Positions 8,479 through 17,199 of a stretch of 35,408 nt of DNA are shown here, piece after piece. The position numbers and the translations under genes are program-made. Positions within the stretch are counted from its first letter, which is position 1, and each line of letters opens with the position of its first letter. The stretch comes from Deltaproteobacteria bacterium (GTDB taxonomy: Bacteria > Desulfobacterota > Binatia > DP-6): the NCBI GenBank assembly GCA_005879795.1, contig VBKJ01000153.1:1-35408 (forward strand), read 5' to 3'. The notes under the pieces were generated by a model. It saw only the letters and a program-made list of their open reading frames with translations, made no database searches and had not been told where the DNA came from.

Positions 8479-9418
8479 GCGGGGCTCTGACTTCCTCGCC
8501 CGTCTCGCAGGCGGCGAGCGCGGCCTCGATCCGGCGCTGGTGGCGCCGGATGTCCCGGCCGATGAACACGGCCTGACTCTCCCCCACCCCGTCGTCGAGC
8601 TTCACCCAGGTGAGCTCGTGGCGGCCGCAGGTGTAGTTGAAGAGGCATTGCCAGTCGCGGCCCGCGAAGCGCACGATGCCCTTGGCGCGCAGGACGTCGG
8701 CGGGCAGGCGGCGGAGCAGGCGCTCGAACGTCTCCTGGCGGAGCGGCAGCCGGGAGCGGTAGAGGAAGCTGCCGATGCCGTCGGCGTGCAGGTGGTCGAA
8801 GCCCGCGCGGGCGCGGTCGCGGAAGGCCGCGACCCCGGTCGCGAAGAGCACGTCGCTGTCGATCGCGCCGCGCACGGTCCGCATTTGCTCGGCGCGCGGG
8901 TTCAGCTTCGCCAGCCGGCGCTCGAGCCGCGCCACGGCGGCCGCGGCGACCAGGTCGAGCTTGTTCACGACCAGGAAGTCCGCCGCCTCGATCTGTGCCC
9001 GCGCCACCCGGGTCTCGTCGAGCTGCCGCTCGACGTTGGCCGCGTCGACCACGGTGACGACCGCGTCGAGCCCGAGGCCCGCGCTCTTCACGCGGTAGGC
9101 GAGCGGCTCGGGGTCGGCGAGCCCCGTCGACTCGATGACGATGAGGTGCGGCTTCGCGGTGTCGATGATCTCCTGGATCGCCAGGTCGAAGCGATAGTCG
9201 TCGATCGAGCAGCAGATGCAGCCGCTCGTCAGCTCGACCATCTTCTCGACGTTCGCGAGGCCGGTGACGACCCTGCCGTCGATCCCGACCTCACCGATCT
9301 CGTTCATGATGACCGCGACGGGCTTCCCGCGGAGCCCGTGCTCGAGCACGTGACGCAGGAGCGTCGTCTTCCCGCTGCCGAGGAAGCCGGTCAGGATGTC
9401 GACCGCGACCGTGCGCAT
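8471..9418 (-). CDS. CobW/COG0523-family GTP-dependent metallochaperone
   Basis: 315 residues. Walker A is GFLGSGKTT (11-19); the family's metal-binding CxCC motif is GCICCS (Cys67, Cys69, Cys70); IVIESTGLADPEPL follows; the guanine-specificity motif is VVNKLD. The C-terminal CobW_C domain contains DWQCLFNYTCGRHELTW. COG0523 GTPases insert or traffic metals, often zinc or cobalt, into client proteins. Its start codon shares one base with the stop of a superfamily hydrolase (TGATG), and another hydrolase follows, so it sits inside a run of enzymes that need two metal ions each. A client relation to those enzymes is inference from position. Zinc-limitation control (a Zur site) was not seen. Confidence 0.9.
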   Translation of the reverse strand: MRTVAVDILTGFLGSGKTTLLRHVLEHGLRGKPVAVIMNEIGEVGIDGRVVTGLANVEKMVELTSGCICCSIDDYRFDLAIQEIIDTAKPHLIVIESTGLADPEPLAYRVKSAGLGLDAVVTVVDAANVERQLDETRVARAQIEAADFLVVNKLDLVAAAAVARLERRLAKLNPRAEQMRTVRGAIDSDVLFATGVAAFRDRARAGFDHLHADGIGSFLYRSRLPLRQETFERLLRRLPADVLRAKGIVRFAGRDWQCLFNYTCGRHELTWVKLDDGVGESQAVFIGRDIRRHQRRIEAALAACETGEEVRAPHG

Positions 9419-10806
9419 CAGTGGAGCGGCCTGCCCACGAGCCCGTCGGGCAGGGGCTGTCCCATCAGGCGGAGCACCGTCGGTGCGATGTCGTAGATCG
9501 ACACGTCGGGCAGCCGGCCGCGGAGAGGGGCCTCGGCGCCCGCCGTCGAGAGGATGAAGATGCCGTGCCAGTCGTGGTTGGCCTCGTCCGGCCCCGTGTC
9601 GTTCTCGAAGGTGTGGATGCCGCCCATCCCGACCGCGCCGACCGAGCGCCAGTCGAGGTCGCCGAAGTAGACGAGGAGATCGGGCGCGACGCCGTTGACG
9701 CTGCGGTAGAGGTCCTCGGGCCGGTACGCCTTGCAGCCGATGGTGCGCCCGCTCGGGTCCGAGATCGCCTCGATGCCGGCCACGAGGTCGCTGCGCACGC
9801 GCTCGTAGTCCGCGGGGTCGATCGTCCCCGCCGGCTCTCTCCCCTTTACGTTCATGAACAGGCGCCCGTAGTAGCCGCCGTCGCCCCACGCCCTGGTCTT
9901 AGTCCAGTCGATCGCCGCCTGGCCGATGGGCGTCGGCTTCGACGGCCGGTTGGCGAGCGTCAGGTAGCCCTCGCGCATCAGCCACTCGTTGAAGCAGATG
10001 CCGCCGTCCATCTTCTTGGCGCCGTGGTCGGAGACGACGAGCACGAGGGTGTCGGCCGGGCAGAGGGCGAGCAGCTCGGCCAGCTCCGCGTCCACGTGGC
10101 GGTAGTAGTCGCGGATCGCGTGCTCGAAGGGGTTCCCGGCCTCGTGCTTGGGGTGCGCCGGGTCCATGTGGCTCCAGAAGCCGTGCTGGATGCGGTCGAC
10201 GCCCATCTCGACCAGCATGAAGAAGTCCCAGGAGCGCGTGCGCAGGAGGTGCTTCCCGAGCCGGAGGTGCTTGTCGGTCTTCTCGTACACGCGCTGCAAG
10301 AGCCCCGCCTTGTCCGCGGTGCGGAAGTCCTCGACGTCGAGCACGTAACCTTCGGTCACCCGCTCGACCTCGGCCTTGAGCGCCCGCGGGTAGGTGTACT
10401 CGTTCCTCGTCGAGGGCGTGAGGAAGCAGGTCACCATCTCGCCGTTCACGGCCGACGGCGGGTAGGTCTGCGGCACGCCGAGGACGACCGTGTGCAGGCC
10501 GGCCTGCCCGAGCCAGTCCCAGATGCGCGGCGCCTTCACCTGGGCCGAGCTCGCGAAGGCGTAGCCGTCGTAGGAGCGGTCCTTGCGGTTGCGGAAGCCG
10601 TAGAAGCCGAGCTCACCCGGGTCGCGGCTCGACATCATCGAAGTCCAGGCCGGCACCGTGATGGGTGGATGCGTGCTCAGCATGCGGCCGTGTGCACCGC
10701 GCGCCATCAGGCCCGCAAGCGTCGGCAGCTGGCTCCGCCAGCGGTCGAAGACGAGCGTGGGTACGGCCGAGTCGAGACCGACGATGAGCACCTTCGAGAA
10801 CGCCAT
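9418..10806 (-). CDS. Alkaline-phosphatase-superfamily phosphohydrolase 3
   Basis: 462 residues, starting at the ATG just before KVLIVGLDSAVPTL. Metal and catalytic motifs: Asp12, PPITVPAWTSMMSS with Thr50 at the nucleophile position, MLVEMGVDRIQHGFW (Asp and His), LVVSDHGAKKMDGG, and a late His in ANHDWHGIF. DPGELGFYGFRNR replaces the usual PGxHGxxDF. No signal peptide or membrane segment. The family comprises metal-dependent phosphomutases and phosphodiesterases, so the exact reaction is open. The gene follows a large glycosyltransferase whose frame runs into it, and overlaps the metallochaperone start by one base. The nucleophile residue differs between the four hydrolases (Ser, Thr, Ser, Thr in map order), which argues for distinct substrates rather than recent duplication. 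Confidence 0.87.
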   Translation of the reverse strand: MAFSKVLIVGLDSAVPTLVFDRWRSQLPTLAGLMARGAHGRMLSTHPPITVPAWTSMMSSRDPGELGFYGFRNRKDRSYDGYAFASSAQVKAPRIWDWLGQAGLHTVVLGVPQTYPPSAVNGEMVTCFLTPSTRNEYTYPRALKAEVERVTEGYVLDVEDFRTADKAGLLQRVYEKTDKHLRLGKHLLRTRSWDFFMLVEMGVDRIQHGFWSHMDPAHPKHEAGNPFEHAIRDYYRHVDAELAELLALCPADTLVLVVSDHGAKKMDGGICFNEWLMREGYLTLANRPSKPTPIGQAAIDWTKTRAWGDGGYYGRLFMNVKGREPAGTIDPADYERVRSDLVAGIEAISDPSGRTIGCKAYRPEDLYRSVNGVAPDLLVYFGDLDWRSVGAVGMGGIHTFENDTGPDEANHDWHGIFILSTAGAEAPLRGRLPDVSIYDIAPTVLRLMGQPLPDGLVGRPLH

Positions 10807-12799
10807 CCCGCAGGCGCGCGTTTCTATCGGACGCGGCGGAGGGCCGCAATCCCGGCGTGACAGCGGTGGTGGCCTCGGACAGCACACAGGAGTCCGTCCG
10901 GGTAATCGTGGCGGCTGCGGCCAGCGCCGTCGGCCCTGTCTCGGCCCTGAGCGTGTAGAGGGCGTAGCCGCCCTCGCGCACCAGGGGCGGATCGCACTCC
11001 TCGATGAGGAAGCCACGCCACAGGCGCGCGACCGATGCCTCGAAGGGGTCGCCGGCCGCCTCGAGCCCGGCCAGCTGGATCGCGACGTGCGTCACGCCGA
11101 GGCCGTGCGCCGCCGCGGCCAGCGCCTCGGGGGTGACGAGCGTCCGGTAGTCGAGCAGGCCCTGCTCCAGGTAGCTCCCGAGCACGAAGGGGCGCTCGAT
11201 GTAGTACGGATGCGGGATCTTCTCCAGCACCAGCACGAGCCCCGCGGCCGGCACCTCGGCGTTGGCGCGCTCCCAGAACGCGAAGCGCGCGGAGTGGCGA
11301 CGGAGGAACTCCGCCGGCGCGAGCAGTCCGGCGGCGACCCGCACCTGGTCGGGCCACAGCGGCTGGAGGAGGCCGGTCGTGAGGGCCAGGTTGCCGGCGA
11401 TGGTGAGCGCGACGGCCGCCGCGAAGAGCCGGCGCGGGAGGAGCGCCCGCGCCGCCGGCACCCCGGCGACCAACACGAGGGCCAGGCCGGGCAAGACGTA
11501 GCGCGGGTGCGCCCACGCCGCCGCCGCCACGATGCCCGCGTAGCCGAGGCCGAGCGCGGCGGTGGCCAGCACCGCGAACCGCCGCCGGCGTACGAGGAGG
11601 ACCGCGGGGGCGAAGGCGAATGCGAACGGGCTCACGTCCATGCTCTGCCGCGCGCCGTTCTCGAACGAGTCCGGATGCATGGTGAGGTCCCACGGGACGC
11701 TCACCACCTCGAGCCCCGCGTAGGGCGTGCCCTCGCGCCGCTCGGCCCAGGTCGTCTGGTACTGCCGGTAGTAGTCGCGGAGGTACTCGCTCGCCGCGCT
11801 CGACCAGTGTCGCCCGCCGAACACGGAGTACCCGAAGGGATAGATCGGGTTCCCCGTCTCGGCCGCGTTGCGCACGTACCAGGGACTCGCGGCGAGAAGC
11901 GCGAGCAGGCCGAAGGCGAGCGCCGGGCGCACGCGGCGGCGCGCCGGCTCGGCACGCCGGGCGAGCACGGCGAGCAGTCCCGCGCCGAGCAACGCCGGCA
12001 CCAGGAGCCCCATCGGCTTGCTCCCGCCCGCGAGCCCCGCCATGAGCGCGGCCCGGCGGAGGTCCGCTCCGCTCCCGTCGGCCACCCAGGCGAGGAAGGC
12101 CGTGGTCGCGAGCGCCGCATAGAGGACGACGGCCAGGTCCACGCCGGCGTGGGTCATGAGCGACCAGGAGATCGGCAGGGTGAAGAAGAGCGCACCCGCG
12201 ACCGCTCCCGCGCGCGGCGCGAGATGCCGGCCGGCGAGCGTGGCGAGCGCGAGGGCGGCGGCGACACCCAGGGTGCCGTTCAGCAGCCGGGCGAGCACCT
12301 CGCCGCTGGCCGCGAAGCCGAGCGCGAAGACGAAGTTGGGGAGGAACTGCACGTGCCCCCAGAAGCTCCACGGCGTCGGCACGAGGCCGCCGGCGAGGGC
12401 ATAGAGGCGCGGGTAGACGAGCTGGTACTTCGTCTGGTCGCCGCCCACCGGGGGCGCCAGCATCGTGGGCACCTCGGCGGCGAGGACGAGCGCGGACACG
12501 AGGACGAGCGGCCAGGCGCGCCTCAGCACGCCCGGGTCGAGGGCGCGGCAGGCCCGCACGAGGTCGCGGCCGCCGGCGACCAGGGCGGCCGCGCCGAGGA
12601 GTGCGATCGGCGTCGAGCGGAGCCGGCCCGCGACGGCGAGTCCCAGGGCCGCGATGCCCGCGAGACCGAGCCCGAACGCGAGCCCGGCGAGCAGGTGCTC
12701 GGCGCGGGCGGCGGGCAACGCGCGGAGAGCGCGCAGCGCGAGGAGCCCCGCCGCAGCCGCGGCCGCGAGCGCGGGCACGAGGAGGACGAGGGAGGTCAT
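10613..12799 (-). CDS. Polytopic GT-C-type glycosyltransferase (ArnT/PMT-like); 3' end uncertain
   Basis: 728 residues as read. About ten or more hydrophobic segments run from residue 1 to ~480. An early loop has PVGGDQTKYQLVYPR with the acidic residue typical of GT-C enzymes, followed by FWGHVQFLPNFVFALGFAA. ASPWYVRNAAETGNPIYPFG and AHPRYVLPGLALVLVAG resemble ArnT/PMT-like proteins that move sugars from polyprenyl phosphate on the outer face of the membrane. A soluble C-terminal part ends plausibly near GGYALYTLRAE. Beyond that the frame stays open for another ~100 residues of low-quality sequence and overlaps the next gene by 194 bases; a frameshift would bring the stop at 10824, just before that gene. 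The start ATG overlaps the stop of a tiny upstream gene (ATGA). Confidence 0.8.
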   Translation of the reverse strand: MTSLVLLVPALAAAAAAGLLALRALRALPAARAEHLLAGLAFGLGLAGIAALGLAVAGRLRSTPIALLGAAALVAGGRDLVRACRALDPGVLRRAWPLVLVSALVLAAEVPTMLAPPVGGDQTKYQLVYPRLYALAGGLVPTPWSFWGHVQFLPNFVFALGFAASGEVLARLLNGTLGVAAALALATLAGRHLAPRAGAVAGALFFTLPISWSLMTHAGVDLAVVLYAALATTAFLAWVADGSGADLRRAALMAGLAGGSKPMGLLVPALLGAGLLAVLARRAEPARRRVRPALAFGLLALLAASPWYVRNAAETGNPIYPFGYSVFGGRHWSSAASEYLRDYYRQYQTTWAERREGTPYAGLEVVSVPWDLTMHPDSFENGARQSMDVSPFAFAFAPAVLLVRRRRFAVLATAALGLGYAGIVAAAAWAHPRYVLPGLALVLVAGVPAARALLPRRLFAAAVALTIAGNLALTTGLLQPLWPDQVRVAAGLLAPAEFLRRHSARFAFWERANAEVPAAGLVLVLEKIPHPYYIERPFVLGSYLEQGLLDYRTLVTPEALAAAAHGLGVTHVAIQLAGLEAAGDPFEASVARLWRGFLIEECDPPLVREGGYALYTLRAETGPTALAAAATITRTDSCVLSEATTAVTPGLRPSAASDRNARLRDGVLEGAHRRSRLGRTHARLRPLAEPAADACGPDGARCTRPHAEHASTHHGAGLDFDDVEPRPG

Positions 12800-12927
12800 C
12801 GAGGCCCCAGGTAGCCGAGCCAGTAGATCAGGTAGACGGCCGCCGCCCACGCCGCTAGGGCGAGGCGGGTGGCGCGCCGATCGACGGCCTGCGCGCGAGC
12901 AGCGGCGGCGGTCTCCTCAATGTGCAA
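12796..12927 (-). CDS. Small single-pass membrane protein (43 aa)
   Basis: A short frame reads from TTG at 12927 to a TGA that overlaps the glycosyltransferase start (ATGA). The N-terminal 23 residues are charged and Ala-rich; then comes one hydrophobic segment, LALAAWAAAVYLIYWLGYLG, ending in PR. This coupling and the convincing membrane helix suggest a real gene. The start is doubtful: a GAGGAG lies at codons 4-5 and not before the TTG. Family unknown; it may assist the multi-pass glycosyltransferase that follows. Confidence 0.5.
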   Translation of the reverse strand: MHIEETAAAARAQAVDRRATRLALAAWAAAVYLIYWLGYLGPR

Positions 12928-13144
12928 GGGAAACGATGCGCTTCGTCTTGGCGGCATAGCGAACGTAGCGGTATGGGGCCCAGGCGTGCGCGGCGTGGTG
13001 GCCGCAGGCGACGAATGCCCGCACGAACGCGGCCAACCCGAGCACGCGTCCGAGCAGCCGGACCGTCGCCATCCCGCCGTCCATTCCGGCGTCGATAGCT
13101 CCGCCGATGCCCGCCCTGGCGGGAATTCGTTGCCGATCCTTCAT
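12917..13144 (-). CDS. Hypothetical small protein (75 aa)
   Basis: An open frame fills the gap between the NusG paralogue and the small membrane protein on the operon strand and overlaps the latter by a few bases. The product is basic with a hydrophobic patch (RVLGLAAFVRAFVACG) and ends YVRYAAKTKRIVSLAH. The purine-rich GGGGGAG directly abuts the ATG, too close for a normal ribosome site; an internal ATG at 13072 is an alternative. No family recognised. Kept because the space is otherwise empty in a compact operon. Confidence 0.3.
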   Translation of the reverse strand: MKDRQRIPARAGIGGAIDAGMDGGMATVRLLGRVLGLAAFVRAFVACGHHAAHAWAPYRYVRYAAKTKRIVSLAH

Positions 13145-13183
13145 CTCCCCCAGCGTGTCACCGCGCCCGCTGGCGCGTGGCCA

Positions 13184-13699
13184 TCACACGCGGTCCACCA
13201 GCTCGACCGGCAGTTCGACGGTTGCGCCCTGCCGGAGAAAGTCGAGGAGAATCTGCACCCGTCCGCGCCCGGAGCAGGGCCGCTGCACGACCGCGATCAA
13301 CCCCGCGAGCGGGCCGCTCTTGATCTGCACCCGATCCCCCGCCCTGAACGGCGCGAGCGGTCGGATGACACCCCCTTCGCCCGCACTGGCGGCGATGAAC
13401 CAGATCACGCTGTCCTGGATGGGGGTGGGCGTCGCGCCGAAGGCGACGAAGCTGCGCACGCCGGGCGTCCAGACCACTCGGTAGTAGTGCTCGAGGAGCG
13501 CGATGTGTAAGAAGAGGTAGCCCGGAAAGAGGGGCGCTACCTCGTCACGCCCCCACTCGAGGATGCGGGGCAGGAAGACCGCGACCCCGCGCCGCTCGAG
13601 CTGCTGCACCGCGTAGTCTTCCTTCCGCACCTTGGTGCGGGCCACGTACCACTGACGGTCCTGACCGCGAGCAACCGAGAGCGGTGCAGGGGCAGGCAT
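13184..13699 (-). CDS. NusG paralogue (RfaH/UpxY/LoaP-like specialised antiterminator)
   Basis: 171 residues. The NGN domain is seen in QWYVARTKVRKEDYAVQQLE, GVAVFLPRILEW and LFPGYLFLHI; the C-terminal KOW domain in FRAGDRVQIKSGPLAGLIAV and GRGRVQILLDFL. This is the architecture of NusG, but housekeeping nusG lies in the secE-rplK cluster. Paralogues such as RfaH, UpxY and LoaP sit first in long polysaccharide or secondary-metabolite operons and keep polymerase from terminating early. Here it is likewise the first gene of a ~13-kb co-directional operon with two glycosyltransferases. A sigma-54 promoter ends 18 bases upstream, so the predicted mRNA leader is only about 6 bases. No recruiting (ops-like) element was identified. 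Confidence 0.88.
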   Translation of the reverse strand: MPAPAPLSVARGQDRQWYVARTKVRKEDYAVQQLERRGVAVFLPRILEWGRDEVAPLFPGYLFLHIALLEHYYRVVWTPGVRSFVAFGATPTPIQDSVIWFIAASAGEGGVIRPLAPFRAGDRVQIKSGPLAGLIAVVQRPCSGRGRVQILLDFLRQGATVELPVELVDRV

Positions 13700-13716
13700 A
13701 CGGAGCCGGCTCGGAG

Positions 13717-13732
13717 AGCAATTTCAGTGCCA
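13717..13732 (-). promoter_or_regulatory. Sigma-54 promoter of the NusG/hydrolase operon
   Basis: Read on the minus strand: TGGCAC-TGAAA-TTGCT, a complete match to the -24/-12 consensus (TGGCAC, five bases, TTGCW). It is upstream of and oriented toward the NusG paralogue. Expected transcription start is about 13706, seven bases before the ATG. Almost identical to the element at 16808-16823. Confidence 0.88.
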
Positions 13733-14056
13733 CGAAGACGCCCCAGCTGCAGCCGAGGTTCTTGATTTTCCGACGCTTTTGCCCTGCGACGCGTATCCGG
13801 AATCCGACCTCTCTCTCGCATCCCTGCATCCGTCGTGCAGGTGCGCTCCCGAACCGGCGCCTGCCCTCCCGAGGGCTAAGGGCCGGGGTAGGGCCGCGCG
13901 ATCTGGCCGAGAAGCGCGGGGCCGATCAGCCGCGGCGCGCCCGCGATGATCGGGAAGCGGGCCCTGCACCCGCCGCAGACGAACGTCGCTCCTCGATCTC
14001 GCTCGCGTGGGCCGGATCCGCCGGCGCGTCGGAGAGGGGGGTCTCGCGCGGGACGC
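13733..14056. other. Intergenic region upstream of the operon promoter, with a dyad
   Basis: No convincing gene. It separates the response-regulator stop from the sigma-54 promoter and is the expected place for activator sites. A perfect dyad, CCTGCA-7-TGCAGG (13823-13841), lies about 100 bases upstream of the -24 element, a usual distance for an enhancer bound by an NtrC-type activator. CCTGCA half-sites also occur three times upstream of the second sigma-54 promoter (16870, 16893, 16932). No clear terminator for the response-regulator gene was found. Confidence 0.4.
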
Positions 14057-15490
<1,434 letters not shown>

Positions 15491-15504
15491 TGCCCGACCT
15501 CGGT

Positions 15505-16383
15505 TCAGGGGCACAGCGGAAGGAAGATCACCAGGCTCTTCTCCTCCGGACCCCCGTCACGCTCCAGGAGTTCTCCGCCGTGCAAACCCACGACCTTCTG
15601 GGCCACCGCCCACTCGATCCCGGCCTCCGCGGTGCGGAAGAGCGGCGAGGCCTCGTTCGGCAGGCGGAGATGAAAGCCGACTTCCAGCCCGGCACGCTCG
15701 CGGCGCGCACTGCGCTCGATGGTGACGGCGATGCTCGACGCGGATCCCACCTGCCTCGTCAGCTGGCGCACCGCCACCTCGAAGGCGCGCGAGAGGTGCC
15801 CCGGATCGATGAGCACCCCGCCGCCCTCGCTCGGCCACGCGTCGCCTTCGGACACCATGACCGACGTGCCGTTCAGCTGCGCGCGCACCTGGAAGAGCAG
15901 CCCCTCGAGGAGATCCCTCACCGCCATGCGGGTGAAGGAGAGTTGCGTGGGATGGAAGTAGTCGAGCGAGACCCTCAAGAAGTCCTCGAGGTTCTTGATC
16001 GTGCGCTCGAGCATCTGCGCCGCGGTCGAGTCCGCCGACTTCGGGGCCGGCTTCTGCTTGAGGTAGTCGGACCAGTAGTAGAGCTTGTGGAAGAAGTTCC
16101 CGAGCTCGTGCGCGATCTCGGCCAGCACCTTCTCCTGCACCAACACCGGCGTGCCGTGCTCGGCGCGGAGCAGCGGCGGCCGCGTGACGAGCGGGCCGAG
16201 CTTCACGGGGCCCTCGGGGCCGGGGAGCTTGTTGGCTGACATGGCTGCGAGCGATCCGGCGAACGCGGCGGGGGGGTCCGCGCCACCGCCCTCTGCTCGC
16301 CTGGCCGCGAACCGGTGGAGGGAGGAGCTACGCGAGCCGGTGGTGACCACCCCGCCCGACATGCCCATCAACTCCCGCGGCAT
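15505..16383 (-). CDS. Histidine-kinase-like protein with degraded ATPase domain
   Basis: Up to 292 residues; start uncertain, since the first ~47 are low-complexity and MSANKLPGPE at 16242 is an equally good start. VLAEIAHELGNFFHKLYYW matches an H-box (His92 from the first ATG), followed by a second dimerisation helix. The ATPase part is weak: VLIDPGHLSRAFEVAVRQL sits where the N-box should be but has no Asn, no DxGxG motif is present, and GIEWAVAQKVVGLHGGEL stands for the G2 box. No membrane segment or sensor domain. It may be an inactive partner, or accept or remove phosphate without using ATP. Its stop is 14 bases before the response regulator start, so the two are probably co-transcribed. 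Confidence 0.75.
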   Translation of the reverse strand: MPRELMGMSGGVVTTGSRSSSLHRFAARRAEGGGADPPAAFAGSLAAMSANKLPGPEGPVKLGPLVTRPPLLRAEHGTPVLVQEKVLAEIAHELGNFFHKLYYWSDYLKQKPAPKSADSTAAQMLERTIKNLEDFLRVSLDYFHPTQLSFTRMAVRDLLEGLLFQVRAQLNGTSVMVSEGDAWPSEGGGVLIDPGHLSRAFEVAVRQLTRQVGSASSIAVTIERSARRERAGLEVGFHLRLPNEASPLFRTAEAGIEWAVAQKVVGLHGGELLERDGGPEEKSLVIFLPLCP

Positions 16384-16480
16384 GCCGCCCGAGGCATTCT
16401 AGGAGGGGCCCCTGCAGAGTTGCAAGCATGGGTCGCGCAAGCACGCGACACCATGGCGGATGCCTGGACCCGCGCTCCGC

Positions 16481-16780
16481 TCATCCGAGCGGCCCCGCGC
16501 CCGGCGGCCTGGTCTCGAAGGCGAGCTTCAAGTTGTGGACTTTGCGAAGCTCGTAGTCCATCTTGAGCAGGGCCTCGATCAACGTCTTGATCTCGAGGGT
16601 CATCCGATCGAGCTCCTCGAAGGAGACGCGCTCGAGCTCCCGCCGGACCTGCTCGTAGAGGTTGAGGAGGCTGCCGACCCCGCCGGCCGCCGAGAAGCGC
16701 CGATCCATCTCCTCGTAGGAGGCGAGGATGCGCTCCAAGCGGTCACGGACGCCGTCGCTCGGTGTACCGGTCTCGTTCAC
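16481..16780 (-). CDS. Small coiled-coil protein of the sigma-54 locus (99 aa)
   Basis: Not recognised as a known family. 99 residues, charged and strongly helical: VRDRLERILASYEEMDRRF, then LLNLYEQVRRELERV and MTLEIKTLIEALLKMDYEL with heptad-like spacing, ending in a Pro/Gly tail. No cysteines, signal peptide or membrane segment. It is the first gene after the sigma-54 promoter at 16808-16823, with a leader of about 17 bases, and lies ~100 bases before the kinase-like gene on the same strand. A regulatory or scaffolding role toward the two-component proteins is possible from position only. Confidence 0.7.
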   Translation of the reverse strand: MNETGTPSDGVRDRLERILASYEEMDRRFSAAGGVGSLLNLYEQVRRELERVSFEELDRMTLEIKTLIEALLKMDYELRKVHNLKLAFETRPPGAGPLG

Positions 16781-16807
16781 AGATTGCCCGCGGGCGGCTT
16801 GACGGTG

Positions 16808-16823
16808 TGCAATTTGAGTGCCA
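16808..16823 (-). promoter_or_regulatory. Sigma-54 promoter of the coiled-coil/two-component operon
   Basis: Minus strand TGGCAC-TCAAA-TTGCA, a full -24/-12 match differing from the operon promoter at 13717-13732 in only two of 16 positions. Expected start is near 16797. A perfect dyad CACGGA-2-TCCGTG (16822-16835) overlaps the upstream edge of the -24 element and could be a binding site. Confidence 0.87.
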
Positions 16824-16835
16824 CGGAACTCCGTG

Positions 16836-17199
16836 ATTCTCCAAGAATATCAACGGCCACTGCGGCGGTCCTGCACGCCCGGGACCGGCAAGCCTGCATG
16901 ATCGCACGCGCCCGGGAGCGCGCACTGCGCGCCTGCAAGAACCCCCACCGCACGATCGCCCCGGCCCAGGGCGAGGGACGACCCGCCCTGAGCAGGTGCC
17001 TGGTCGCCCGTGCGCCGGGACGGTAGCGACCCGCGGGTATGGCCGCGGGGCCGCCGGCGCAGCGCCTCTGCGCCGGCACGCCCGCGCACCCGGGACCCGA
17101 GGAGCGGAGACGGCGGCCACGCCCCCTGCCCGCGCGCATCACCACGTCCCGCGCGCACCGGCCGTGCGCGCGCCGAGCCCTTGGTAGACGTGGGTTTCC
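16836..17199. other. Divergent intergenic region with a strong hairpin
   Basis: No convincing gene between the sigma-54 promoter and the HU promoter. It has three CCTGCA half-sites (16870-16937), possible activator sites. A perfect 10-base inverted repeat, GCCGGCGCAG-5-CTGCGCCGGC (17053-17077), would form a very stable hairpin in either strand's RNA. No T-run follows, so it is not a typical intrinsic terminator. An unannotated structured RNA or a barrier between the divergent promoters is possible. Confidence 0.4.

Noticed and set aside
10658-12814. 718-residue open frame on the plus strand
   Set aside because: Antisense to the GT-C gene; composition dominated by Arg, Glu, Gly and His with no motif. 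Very high GC keeps antisense frames open.
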